Shown: positions 23,929-33,900 of the stretch, in pieces | Position numbering within the stretch: position 1 is the stretch's first letter | How the letters are laid out: each line of letters opens with the position of its first letter | Position numbers and translations under genes: made by a program | From: Bradyrhizobium sp. AUGA SZCCT0283 | GTDB lineage: Bacteria > Pseudomonadota > Alphaproteobacteria > Rhizobiales > Xanthobacteraceae | Assembly (NCBI RefSeq): GCF_018130385.1 | Contig: NZ_JAFCLU010000029.1 | Span: forward strand, 17,859 to 81,858 | Direction of reading: 5' to 3' | Length of the DNA: 64,000 bases | Notes under the pieces: model-generated | The model's input: the letters and a program-made list of their open reading frames with translations, nothing else | Databases searched by the model: none | What the model was told of the DNA's origin: nothing

Positions 23929-24672
23929 ATGACCAGCGACTTTGCAGCCGGCAACTACCGCTTCATTCCAGCCGTGTTTCAATATTCCGGCGGGGTAGCA
24001 GCCAATCCCGGCTATGAAATCGAGCGGGTGCGTTTCGACAAAACGGTGCCGCTGGCCGAGGGCTTTGCGCAAATCGCAAAATACATTCAGGCGGCGGGCA
24101 GGCCGCTGACGTCGTTCTGTGCCTGCGAGCTGCGATCGCCGGCCGCCTTCACCGACGAAGGATTTCGCAATTTCAACCTGCACTACGTCAAGACGCTGGC
24201 GGAGTGGGGCGTCTATGACGGCAAAACCAACCCGGTCGCGCGCAGCAATGTCTGTCCGGAGATCGATCCACCGGCCGAGCCTTCGTTCTATGCGTTTTCA
24301 TTCACGCGGCCGAGCCAGGGAACGACGCCAAGTTTTGTCATCGCAGGCAGCGGCGAGTCCCAGGAAGGCAATGCGAGCTATGCCGAGCGCACGGTGCGCT
24401 ACCGGGACGTCAGCCCGGAAGGCATTGCGGAGAAGGTTCGTTACGTCGCCGGCGTGATGGAGCGGCGCATGGGCGAATTCGGCTATGGCTGGAAGGATGC
24501 GACTGATGTGCAGACCTACACCATCCACGATTTCCACCACGTCTTTGCCGATGCGCTCGTTCGCCGCGGCGCCGCGCGTTCCGGCCTGACTTGGCACTTT
24601 GCGCGGCCGCCGGTGATCGATCTGGAATATGAGATGGATTGCCGGCGGGTGATGCGGGAAGTGGTGATTTGA
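23929..24672 (+). CDS. CnbZ-like (2-amino-5-chloromuconate deaminase-like) protein
   Basis: A 247-residue protein. The pattern NYRFIPAVFQYSGGVAA, then FCACELRSP, ARSNVCPEIDPPAEPSFYAF, VIAGSGE and GLTWHFARPPV matches the family NCBI names after CnbZ, as I remember it; no search was possible. CnbZ removes ammonia from 2-aminomuconate-type compounds in chloronitrobenzene breakdown, and the fold is related to RidA. ATG 23929 has AAGGGAG five bases upstream and is preferred over the longer open frame. It stands alone between a terminator and a repeat; no ring-cleavage genes are adjacent, so the natural substrate may differ. Confidence 0.55.
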   Translation: MTSDFAAGNYRFIPAVFQYSGGVAANPGYEIERVRFDKTVPLAEGFAQIAKYIQAAGRPLTSFCACELRSPAAFTDEGFRNFNLHYVKTLAEWGVYDGKTNPVARSNVCPEIDPPAEPSFYAFSFTRPSQGTTPSFVIAGSGESQEGNASYAERTVRYRDVSPEGIAEKVRYVAGVMERRMGEFGYGWKDATDVQTYTIHDFHHVFADALVRRGAARSGLTWHFARPPVIDLEYEMDCRRVMREVVI

Positions 24673-24688
24673 CAGCAGTCAGGTTTCT

Positions 24689-24769
24689 CGTCATTGCGAG
24701 GAGCAAAGCGACGAAGCAATCCACCTTCCTTGCGGCGCTATGGATTGCTTCGCTGCGCTCGCAATGACG
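24689..24769. repeat. Palindromic intergenic repeat, family A copy 2
   Basis: Outer arms CGTCATTGCGAGGAGC and GCTCGCAATGACG; inner GACGAAGCAATCCA and TGGATTGCTTCG. It occupies nearly the whole space between two convergent genes. Confidence 0.9.
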
Positions 24770-24781
24770 GCCTTCCAGCGC

Positions 24782-25669
24782 CTACCGCTCCCTCGGATCC
24801 AGCGCGTCGCGCAGGCCGTCGCCGACCAGGTTGAACGATAGCACCACGAGAAAGATCGCCAGCCCCGGCCAGACCGCCATCCAGGGTGCGTTGGTCAGGA
24901 AGCGTTGCGCGGCGTTGAGCATGCTGCCCCAGGATGGCGCCGGTGGCTGCTGGCCGAGACCGAGGAAGGATAGCGCGGCTTCCGCGATGATCGCGGCGGC
25001 GATCGACAGCGTCGCCTGCACCAATAGCGCCGGCATGATGTTGGGCAGGATGTGAAACAGCGCGATCCGCCAGCGCGGATTGCCCATGGCGCGCGCGGCC
25101 TCGACATAATCCTCGACCTTGACGCTCATCACCTGGCCTCGCGTGAGGCGCACGAAGATCGGCGTCGCGGATATGCCGATCGCGATCATGGCGTTGCCGA
25201 GGCTGGGACCCAGGAATGCGGCCAGCGCAATCGCGAGGATCAGGAACGGGCAGGCCAGCATCGCGTCGGTCATGCGGCTGATCAGGGCGTCGATGAAGCC
25301 GCCGCGGTAGCCCGACAAGAGGCCGAGCGGTACGCCGATCGAAAGCGCGATCCCGACCGAGATCGCACCGGCCAGCAGCGATGCGCGCGCGCCGTAGATC
25401 ACGCGGGCGAGAATGTCGCGGCCAAGTTCGTCGGTCCCGAACCAGTGCAGCGCGGAAGGCGGCTTGCGCACCAGCGACCAGCTCGTCGCGATCGGTTCAT
25501 AAGGCGAGATCAGCGGCGCAAACACCGCAAGCAGGACGAAAGTGGCGATCACGACGAGGCCCGCCACCGCGCCCTTGCGCTTGAACAAACGCCGCAACGC
25601 GCGCCGCGCCGGGCTCTCCAGTTCGTCGGAGACGGCAATCGGTAACGCGCTAAGCGTGGCGTCGGTCAT
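24782..25669 (-). CDS. Peptide ABC transporter permease, DppC type (set 1)
   Basis: A 295-residue permease with an N-terminal cytoplasmic tail, the OppC_N segment (first membrane helix VVIATFVLLAVFAPLI) and a binding-protein-dependent permease domain with coupling motif EAARAMGNPRWRI. The frame is open to 26203, but that part reads as shadow of the DppB gene; ATG 25669 lies three bases from the DppB stop. It forms the membrane channel with the 25672 permease. Last gene of the 24.8-38.7 kb - strand array. Confidence 0.93.
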   Translation of the reverse strand: MTDATLSALPIAVSDELESPARRALRRLFKRKGAVAGLVVIATFVLLAVFAPLISPYEPIATSWSLVRKPPSALHWFGTDELGRDILARVIYGARASLLAGAISVGIALSIGVPLGLLSGYRGGFIDALISRMTDAMLACPFLILAIALAAFLGPSLGNAMIAIGISATPIFVRLTRGQVMSVKVEDYVEAARAMGNPRWRIALFHILPNIMPALLVQATLSIAAAIIAEAALSFLGLGQQPPAPSWGSMLNAAQRFLTNAPWMAVWPGLAIFLVVLSFNLVGDGLRDALDPRER

Positions 25670-25671
25670 GC

Positions 25672-26613
25672 TTACGTCCTCAGCCGCGGATTGACGAGCA
25701 CATAGGCGATATCGGCGATCAGGTTGAGCGTGATGTAGATCGTCGCCGTCGTCAGCACGACGCCCTGCACAACCGCATAATCGCGGTTGAACACCGCATC
25801 GACGATCAGCTTGCCGAAACCCGGAATGGAAAAAATCTGCTCGGTGAGCACGGCGCCCGACAGCAGTGTGCCGAGTTCGAGCGCGCCGAGGGTGATGATC
25901 GGCGTCAGCGCGTTGCGCATGGCATGCTTGAGAATGACGGAACGCTCGGAAAGGCCCTTGGCGCGGGCGGTGCGGACATAGTCGCTTTCGAGTACCTGCA
26001 GCATGGCGCTGCGGGTATGCCGCATCAGGATCGCGGCAATCGCATTGCCCAGCACGAAGGCTGGCATGATGGTGGAGGCGATACTGGCGCGCCAGTTCTC
26101 GGCCAGCGGCACATAGCCCGACGCCGGCAGCCAGCCGAGCTTGATCGAGAACAGGAAGATCAGCATGATGCCGAGCCAGAAGTTGGGTGTCGAGATGCCC
26201 CACAGCGCGAAGAAATTCGCGCCGTAGTCCCAGGCCGTGCCCTTGTTGACTGCCGATATGATTCCCGCGGGGATGCCGATCAGGAAGGCGATGACGATCG
26301 CCATCGACGCCAGTTGCATCGTCACCGGCAGTTTCTGCGCGATCAACTCGCGCACCGGCACCTTGTTCCGCAGCGACTCGCCGAAATCGCCCGAAAGCAC
26401 GCCCTTGATCCAGTAGACATATTGCACCGGCACCGGCTGATCGAGCCGGTACTGCTGGCGGATTTGCGCGATGACGTCGGGGTCGCGTTCCTCACCCGCC
26501 ATCACCAGCGCCGGATCGCCCGGCAGCAATTGCTGCAGCGAAAAGATCAGGATCGAGACGAAGAACAGCGTCGGGATGAGCTGCACGATGCGCCGTGTCA
26601 GGAAATTCAGCAT
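25672..26613 (-). CDS. Peptide ABC transporter permease, DppB type (set 1)
   Basis: A 313-residue inner-membrane permease with a DppB/GsiC N-terminus (MLNFLTRRIVQLIPTLFFVS), six predicted helices and coupling motif RTARAKGLSERSV. It pairs with the DppC-type permease two bases downstream and the binding protein encoded upstream. GsiC-like glutathione importers share this layout, and a gamma-glutamyltransferase gene is in the same array, so gamma-glutamyl peptides are plausible ligands (inference). Confidence 0.93.
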   Translation of the reverse strand: MLNFLTRRIVQLIPTLFFVSILIFSLQQLLPGDPALVMAGEERDPDVIAQIRQQYRLDQPVPVQYVYWIKGVLSGDFGESLRNKVPVRELIAQKLPVTMQLASMAIVIAFLIGIPAGIISAVNKGTAWDYGANFFALWGISTPNFWLGIMLIFLFSIKLGWLPASGYVPLAENWRASIASTIMPAFVLGNAIAAILMRHTRSAMLQVLESDYVRTARAKGLSERSVILKHAMRNALTPIITLGALELGTLLSGAVLTEQIFSIPGFGKLIVDAVFNRDYAVVQGVVLTTATIYITLNLIADIAYVLVNPRLRT

Positions 26614-26638
26614 GACGCGATCCCGGGCGCTGCCATGT

Positions 26639-28150
26639 TCACTTCAGCTTCAGCCCGACCACGCGCACCAGCCCATCCGGCATCTGCTTGTAGCCATCGA
26701 GCTTGGTAGTGTGTGCGATCAGGATGCGGCGGTGATAGATGTAGAGGATGGCTTCGTCTTCCATCTCCGCCTTGGCCAGTTTCTCATAGATCGCCTTACG
26801 CTGCGCCAGGTCGGTGACAAGGCGGGCGTCGTCGAGGGCCTTGTCGGCCTCAGCATTGCTCCAGGCGCTGTAATTCTGCGGCGCGCCGGTTTTCAGGAAG
26901 ACGTAGGAATTGCCATCCGGATCGATCCGTCCGCTCCAGGCCAGCATGAAGGCCTGGTACTCGCCGGCCTCGGCCTGTTTCAGCGAGGTCGCAAACTCCG
27001 TGACCCTGATCTTCATGTCGAATCCGGATTCCGATGCCATCGATTGTACCACCTGTGCGACCGCCTCGGTCTCTGCGCCTTTCGGTACCATGAAGTCGAC
27101 GTTGACCGGTGGCGTAACGCCCGCTTCCTTCAACAGCGCCTTGGCCTTCGCGACGTCGCGCCCGCGAAGGGGGAAGGCCTTCTGGTAATAGGGATGATCC
27201 GGGTTGACCCACTGATTACCCGGCTTGAACTCGCCATTGAACACCACCTGGTTGATGGCTTCGCGATCGATCGACAGATCGAGCGCCTGACGTACCTTGG
27301 CCGACTGGCTGAGCGGTCCCTTGGCCTTGTCCTTGCCGATATTCAGGGTGATGCCCTGATAGCCAAGCTCGATCGCCGTCGAAAGCTTCAGCCGTGAATC
27401 GCTCTTCACATCCTTGATGTCGGTCGCCAGCACGCGCTCGATCAGATCGAGCCCGCCCGATTTCAGATTGGCGAGACGCACCGTAGCGTCGACGATCGGT
27501 TGGAATACCACGCGGTCGATGAAGACGTCGTCCTTGTTCCAGTAGTCGGCGAACTTCTCGAATACCATGCGGTCCTGTTGAACGCGCTCGACGAATTTGT
27601 AGGGCCCGGCGCAGACCGGGCGCAGCCCGAATTTGTCGCCGGCTTCCTTGGCCGCCTTGGGCGAGACCATCATGCCGGCGCGATCGGTGAGTTGCGCGAT
27701 CAGCGGCGAGAACGGCGCTTTCAGAACGAGCTTGATGGTGAGGGGGTCGACCACCTCGACCCGATCGACGCTGGCCAGCTCCGGCTTGCGGAACGAGCCG
27801 GGCATGGTGAGGTGGCGCTCGATCGAATATTTCGCGGCCTCAGCATCCAGCGTTTCGCCGTCGTGAAACTTGACGCCCGGCCGGAGCTTGATGGTGACTT
27901 CCTTGCCGTCGGCCGAGGTCTCGTGGCTCAGCGCGAGCTGCGGCACGATGTTGAGCTTTTCGTCGATGTCGAACAGCTTGTCGCAGAATGCCGCGAACAC
28001 GATGCGGCCGACATAGGTGCGCGCCATGGTCGGATCGAGGATATCAGGATCCTCGGCAAGCCCGATCCGCAGCGTGGACTGGGCCTGAACGGTTGCCCCG
28101 AGCGACAGCAGCAGCGCCGCTGCGGTGATTGCCAAACGAAAGATTTTCAT
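26639..28150 (-). CDS. Peptide ABC transporter substrate-binding protein (SBP_bac_5, set 1)
   Basis: A 503-residue periplasmic protein with a signal peptide (MKIFRLAITAAALLLSLGAT, then VQAQ). The mature N-terminus STLRIGLAEDPDILDPTMAR and the block VKFHDGETLDAEAAKYSIER are typical of DppA/OppA/GsiB proteins. An ATG at 28159 is three codons earlier, but AAGGGGA would then touch the start, so 28150 is preferred. It delivers peptides to the permeases at 25672 and 24782. Specificity cannot be read from sequence. Confidence 0.92.
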   Translation of the reverse strand: MKIFRLAITAAALLLSLGATVQAQSTLRIGLAEDPDILDPTMARTYVGRIVFAAFCDKLFDIDEKLNIVPQLALSHETSADGKEVTIKLRPGVKFHDGETLDAEAAKYSIERHLTMPGSFRKPELASVDRVEVVDPLTIKLVLKAPFSPLIAQLTDRAGMMVSPKAAKEAGDKFGLRPVCAGPYKFVERVQQDRMVFEKFADYWNKDDVFIDRVVFQPIVDATVRLANLKSGGLDLIERVLATDIKDVKSDSRLKLSTAIELGYQGITLNIGKDKAKGPLSQSAKVRQALDLSIDREAINQVVFNGEFKPGNQWVNPDHPYYQKAFPLRGRDVAKAKALLKEAGVTPPVNVDFMVPKGAETEAVAQVVQSMASESGFDMKIRVTEFATSLKQAEAGEYQAFMLAWSGRIDPDGNSYVFLKTGAPQNYSAWSNAEADKALDDARLVTDLAQRKAIYEKLAKAEMEDEAILYIYHRRILIAHTTKLDGYKQMPDGLVRVVGLKLK

Positions 28151-28173
28151 TGCTGCCATCCCCTTGTCTACGA

Positions 28174-29279
28174 TTACACCGCTGTTGGCTGTATTCCGAT
28201 CATATCAACCCCGGCGCGGCCTGCACCTTCCGTGTCACCGCTGAAGGCGGCGACCAATTTTTCCAGCACCGGCGAAAAGCCGCCATCGGCGGGCACGATA
28301 TTCTCGGGGGCCGGCAATTCCGCGGTGCGGTGACAGGCGGTGGCGTGTCCCGTGCCGTCGGCGAGCAGCGGCGGAATTTCAGTGCGGCAGCGCGCGATGA
28401 CGTAGGGGCAGCGGGTATGGAAGCGGCAGCCAGAGGGCGGATTGAGCGCGCTTGGCATCTCGCCCTCCAGGACGATGCGGCTGCGTTTGGCCTGCGGCTT
28501 CGGCACCGGAATGGCCGACAGCAGCGCGCGGCTAAAGGGATGCCGGGGTGCGGCAAACAGCGCGTCGGCGGCCGCGGTCTCGACGATGCCGCCGAGATTC
28601 ATCACGGCGACGCGGTCGGCGATGTGCTTCACGACCGCCAGATCGTGTGAGACGAAGATGTAGGCGAGGCCGAGCCGGTCCTGCAGGTCGCGCAGCAGAT
28701 TGAGGATCTGCGAACGGATCGAGACGTCGAGCGCGGATACCGGCTCGTCGCAGATGATCAGTTTCGGCTCCACCGCGAGCGCCCGCGCAATCGCGATGCG
28801 CTGGCGCTGACCGCCGGAAAACTCGTGCGGATAACGGCGGGCAAAGCGCGGCTCCAGCCCGACCAGCCGCAGCAGCTCCTCGACCCGCTCGCGCCGGCGC
28901 GCAGCCGGCACCAGATCGTGCAGCGCCAGCGGTTCGGTGAGGATCTGGCTGACGGTCATGCGCGGGTTCAAGGACGCGTAGGGGTCCTGGAAGATGATCT
29001 GCGCGTCGCGGCGGAAAGCGCGCAACTTGTTGGCGTCAAGCGCTCCGAGGTCGCGGCCTTCGAAGCGCACGGTTCCGGCATCCGGCTCGATCAGCCGCAG
29101 CACCAGCCGGCTCACTGTGGATTTGCCGCAACCGGATTCGCCGACCAGCGCCAGCGTCTTGCCGGCTTCGACGGTGAAGCTAACGCCATCGACCGCTTTG
29201 ACATAGGCGGTCGGCCGGCCGAACACCGAACGCGCGGCGACGAAATGCTTCACCAGCCCTTCGACTTCGAGCAGCGCGG

Positions 29280-29283
<4 letters not shown>
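28174..29283 (-). CDS. Peptide ABC transporter ATPase, DppF/OppF type (set 1)
   Basis: A 369-residue ATPase with Walker A GESGCGKST, Q-loop FQDPYASLNPR, signature FSGGQRQR, Walker B LIICDEP and H-loop FVSHDLAVV. The C-terminal oligopeptide-transporter extension contains the four-cysteine segment beginning CRFHTRCPY. It overlaps the DppD-type gene by four bases (ATGA). About 30 residues beyond the usual end are unusual but unremarkable in composition. Confidence 0.93.
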
Positions 29284-30265
<982 letters not shown>

Positions 30266-30269
<4 letters not shown>

Positions 30270-30976
30270 GCCTTGGCCGCCGTCGCTGCTTCAATCGCTG
30301 CATCGATGACCGCGCGGTCGGTGATCCCGGCCGGGTTCTTCCGCGTCGGCAGGAAGGGGCGGAAATGCACCCAGCGCTCGCGGCTGACCTGTTCCAGCCG
30401 CTCGAGTTCGGCAAGTGGATCGGTATGGTCGTCGACGCGCAGGTCGAGATCGGACCATTCCTCCTCGCCCTGGATCACCAGCGCGGCCGATTGCTTGCCG
30501 CGCTTGTCACCGCCGGCGGCTTCGCCGGCTTTCATGGCCACGATCAGCCGCTGCGCAAAGGGCAGGCTGGCATTGGCGATAAAGGCCTGCGCGGTGTCGT
30601 CGAGCACGGCGGCGCCCGCCAGCATGTTGCCGGCGAGGGAGAAGTTGTCGCCCTGAATATGCCCGCACCAGTCGACGCATTCGGCGCCGGTATGCGCGGC
30701 GATCCGACCCTTAATATCCATGACATGAAGCTGCCGGGCCTCGCGGCCGTCGTCGGTGGCAATCAGCGTGTCCACCACCTCGCGCGGGCTGCGCCCCTCG
30801 CGCAGCAGTTTTACGCCGTCGATGCCGTAATAGGGGTTGACCAGCGCCTGCGTCGCGACGCCGCCAATGCCGGGGGCAATGTGCGGCACGCGCGCGCCGA
30901 CCGCGAAAAACCGGGTCGCAACCGCAATGCCGATCTGGCCGGTGGAGGGATCGCGCGCGATGATCGACCAGGTCAT
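30266..30976 (-). CDS. DUF1028 family protein (putative Ntn-hydrolase-like)
   Basis: A 236-residue protein with the DUF1028 N-terminus (MTWSIIARDPSTGQIGIAVA), internal GIGGVATQALVNPYYG and QGDNFSLAGNML blocks. The family has the Ntn-hydrolase type of fold and is often linked with peptide metabolism; its activity is not established. It lies between a gamma-glutamyltransferase gene (17 bases upstream on this strand) and the DppD-type ATPase (four-base overlap). That supports a role in processing the imported peptide or amide. Confidence 0.8.
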
Positions 30977-30992
30977 CTTGTCTCTTCTCTAA

Positions 30993-32798
30993 CTATCGTC
31001 CAGCCGCGTAGCCCTGCATGCCCCTGGGATTGGCGGCGGCGCGGCGGCGGCGGCCAACTTTGGAGGCTGCCGTGAGGCGGCCTTCCGACCAGTCGGGGCC
31101 GATCTCGACGACGTGGCCGCGGCCTTTAAGGGTGTCGATAGTTGCCTTCGGCACGCGGTTCTCGACCACGAGTACGCCGGGACGCGCGGTGCGCGGCCAG
31201 AACGAGATCGGGAAGTGTTCGGAGTGCCAGGCCGGCGCGTCGATCGCTTCCTGCAGATTCAATTTGGCGTGGACATGGCGCAGGAAGAATTGCGTCGTCC
31301 ATTGATCCTGCTGGTCGCCGCCCGGCGAGCCCCAGGCCATGTACGGCTCGCCATCGCGCAGCGCCATGGTGGGCGAGAGCGTGGTGCGCGGGCGCTTGCC
31401 GGGCGCCAGCGCCGCCGGGTGATCTTCCTCCAGCCAGAACATCTGGGCGCGGCTGCCGAGACAGAAGCCGAGTTCGGGAATGACCGGCGAGGATTGCAGC
31501 CAGCCGCCGGATGGCGTCGCCGAAATCATGTTGCCGGCCTGGTCGATGATGTCGAAATGCACGGTGTCGCCGCGCACCTCGCCGAAGCGGCCGACGGTCG
31601 GCTCGCCCGCACCCATGGCGCCAACCGCCTCGCGATGGCCTTCCGCCCGGCGCAGCTTTACGATTGAACCGAAACCTTCGACCGAGCCCGGGATGAAATC
31701 GAGCGAGGCTTTGTCTTTCGAGATCAGCTTGCGTCGTTCGTCGTTGTAGGCATCCGACAGCAAGGTCGCGATCGGGATGTCGGTGAATTTCGGGTCGCCA
31801 TAAAATTTCTCGCGGTCGGCGAAGGCGAGTTTTGCGCATTCGATCTGCAGATGGATGAATTCGGGGCCGGCGGGATCGAGCCCGTCGAGCTCAAATCCCT
31901 TCAGCAGCGCGAGCTGCTGCAGCATGACGGGCCCCTGGCTCCAGACGCCGGGCTTGCAGACGGTGTAGCGGCCATAGTCATAGGTCAGCGGCGCCTCGAC
32001 GGTCGGCTGCCAGCGCGCTATGTCATCGGCCGAAAGCACGCCGCGATGCGGCGAGCCGCTGACGTCCATGACTTCCTGGGTGCGGCAGAACTTGTCGATC
32101 GCCTCTGCAACAAAACCCTGCGACCAGGACTTTCGCGCACGCTCGATCTGGGCGACGCGGTCGGAGCCGACGCTTTCGGCTTCCTTCAGGATGCGGGCGT
32201 AGGTTTCCGACAGCTGCTTGTTGGTGAATAGCGTGCCGGGCCTCGGCACCTCGTTGTTTGGCAGGTAGACTGCCGCCGATGTCGTCCAGTGATTGCGGAA
32301 CAATTGCTCGACAACCTGGATGGTCGCCGAGGCCCGCTCGACCAGCGGATAGCCGTCGCGCGCATAGGCGATCGCGGGCTCCAGCACGTCGCGCAGCCGC
32401 ATCGTGCCGTAATCGCGCAAGAGCAGCATCCAGGATTCGAACGTGCCGGGGACGCAGGCGGCGAGAAGTCCGGTGCCGGGCACCATTTCCAGGCCTTCGC
32501 TCTTGTAATGCGCGATGGTCGCCTTCGCCGGCGCGGGACCCTGGCCGCAGATCACCTCGGTGCGGCCGCGCTTGGTGTCGTGAACGATGATCGGCACATC
32601 GCCCCCGGGACCGTTCAGATGCGGCTCGACCACCTGCAGCGTGAAGGCGGTGGCCACGCCGGCGTCGAAGGCGTTGCCGCCCTTTTCCAGAATGCCCATG
32701 CCGACAGCGGTCGCGATCCAGTGGGTCGAGGTGACAACCCCGAATGTGCCTTCGATTTCCGGCCGGGTGGTGAACGGATCGGGATTGATGTTGCTCAT
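30993..32798 (-). CDS. Gamma-glutamyltransferase family protein (Ntn hydrolase)
   Basis: A 601-residue protein. The expected autoprocessing nucleophile is T412 in DTVHFDIID, preceded by a roughly 411-residue large subunit; the oxyanion GG pair lies in WGSPGGDQQDQW. These enzymes cleave or transfer gamma-glutamyl groups of glutathione and related amides. No signal peptide is seen from ATG 32798 (MSNINPDPFTTRP), so a cytoplasmic location is likely, which suits breakdown after import. The longer frame to 32942 lacks family similarity. The residue after the nucleophile is Val instead of the Thr seen in E. coli GGT. Confidence 0.88.
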   Translation of the reverse strand: MSNINPDPFTTRPEIEGTFGVVTSTHWIATAVGMGILEKGGNAFDAGVATAFTLQVVEPHLNGPGGDVPIIVHDTKRGRTEVICGQGPAPAKATIAHYKSEGLEMVPGTGLLAACVPGTFESWMLLLRDYGTMRLRDVLEPAIAYARDGYPLVERASATIQVVEQLFRNHWTTSAAVYLPNNEVPRPGTLFTNKQLSETYARILKEAESVGSDRVAQIERARKSWSQGFVAEAIDKFCRTQEVMDVSGSPHRGVLSADDIARWQPTVEAPLTYDYGRYTVCKPGVWSQGPVMLQQLALLKGFELDGLDPAGPEFIHLQIECAKLAFADREKFYGDPKFTDIPIATLLSDAYNDERRKLISKDKASLDFIPGSVEGFGSIVKLRRAEGHREAVGAMGAGEPTVGRFGEVRGDTVHFDIIDQAGNMISATPSGGWLQSSPVIPELGFCLGSRAQMFWLEEDHPAALAPGKRPRTTLSPTMALRDGEPYMAWGSPGGDQQDQWTTQFFLRHVHAKLNLQEAIDAPAWHSEHFPISFWPRTARPGVLVVENRVPKATIDTLKGRGHVVEIGPDWSEGRLTAASKVGRRRRAAANPRGMQGYAAGR

Positions 32799-32901
32799 GG
32801 GAATCCGATGCGGTGCAGGTATCGCGATGTGGGCGCACTTGACCACAGGCGAGGCTGGATGCCAACCGCTGGGATGCCACGCATTGCACCCATCTCCGTG
32901 A

Positions 32902-33900
32902 TCATACCAGGGCGGTGGCCTCAACCGGATGGTTGACAGCATGGCAGGCGACGCCGTCGATCAGGACGGGCGCTTCCTTCCGGCAGAGATCGAAGGCCAG
33001 CGGGCAGCGCGGGTTGAAGGCGCAGCCGGGCGGCGGATCGATTGGATTGGGAATCTCGCCCTTGACCGGGATGCGCTGGCGGCCGGACATGGCCAGATCG
33101 GGAACCGCGCCGAGCAGCATTTTGGTGTAGGGCATCCGGGGATTGGCGAACAGCTCGCGCCCTTCCGCAATCTCGACGATGCGGCCGAGATACATCACCC
33201 CGATCCGGGTCGCCATATGGCGAACCACGGCGAGGTTATGGCTGATGAAAAGATAGGTCAGGCCGAACTTGTCCTGCAGGTCGCGCATCAGATTGAGGAT
33301 CTGCGCCTGGACGGAAACGTCCAGCGCCGAGGTCGGCTCGTCGCAGACGATGAATTCGGCCTCGGACGCCAGCGCGCGCGCGATCGCGATGCGCTGACGC
33401 TGGCCGCCGGAAAACTCGTGCGGATATTTCAGGCCGTCGTCGGGATGCAGGCCGACGACGCTCAACAATTCACCGACGCGCGTTCGGATATCGCGCTCGC
33501 CCTGGATCAGGTCGAAGGCGCGGATCGGTTCGGAGACGATGGCATCGACCCGAAAACGCGGATTGAGGCTCGCATAGGGGTCCTGGAAGATCATCTGGAT
33601 GCGGCGGCGGAGCCGCTGCCGCGACTGGGCCTGCCGCGCATTCGTCATCGACACGCCATCGATGATCACTTCGCCCGAACTCGGCGGAAGCAATCCCACC
33701 ACCATCCGCGCCACGGTGGTCTTGCCTGAACCCGACTCGCCGACGAGCGCGAAGGTTTCGCCCTTTTTGATATCGAAGGTCACGCCGTCGACGGCCTTCA
33801 AGAATTCCAGATGGCCGCCTTCGAGGACGCGGTTGAGCCACGGTTTTGAGACGTCGAACACGCGGCGCAAGTTTCTGACATCGACAAAGGAGGCCGTCAT
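32902..33900 (-). CDS. Peptide ABC transporter ATPase, DppF/OppF type (set 2)
   Basis: A 332-residue ATPase with Walker A GESGSGKTT, Q-loop FQDPYASLNPR, signature FSGGQRQR, Walker B FIVCDEPTSALD and the cysteine-rich C-terminal extension (GCAFNPRCPL). It overlaps the DppD-type gene by four bases. About 100 bases separate it from the gamma-glutamyltransferase start, enough for an internal promoter, though none is obvious. Confidence 0.93.
   Translation of the reverse strand: MTASFVDVRNLRRVFDVSKPWLNRVLEGGHLEFLKAVDGVTFDIKKGETFALVGESGSGKTTVARMVVGLLPPSSGEVIIDGVSMTNARQAQSRQRLRRRIQMIFQDPYASLNPRFRVDAIVSEPIRAFDLIQGERDIRTRVGELLSVVGLHPDDGLKYPHEFSGGQRQRIAIARALASEAEFIVCDEPTSALDVSVQAQILNLMRDLQDKFGLTYLFISHNLAVVRHMATRIGVMYLGRIVEIAEGRELFANPRMPYTKMLLGAVPDLAMSGRQRIPVKGEIPNPIDPPPGCAFNPRCPLAFDLCRKEAPVLIDGVACHAVNHPVEATALV

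Noticed and set aside
25670..26203. N-terminal extension of the set 1 DppC permease
   Set aside because: This stretch is the out-of-frame shadow of the DppB gene, which ends at 25672; the permease begins at 25669.
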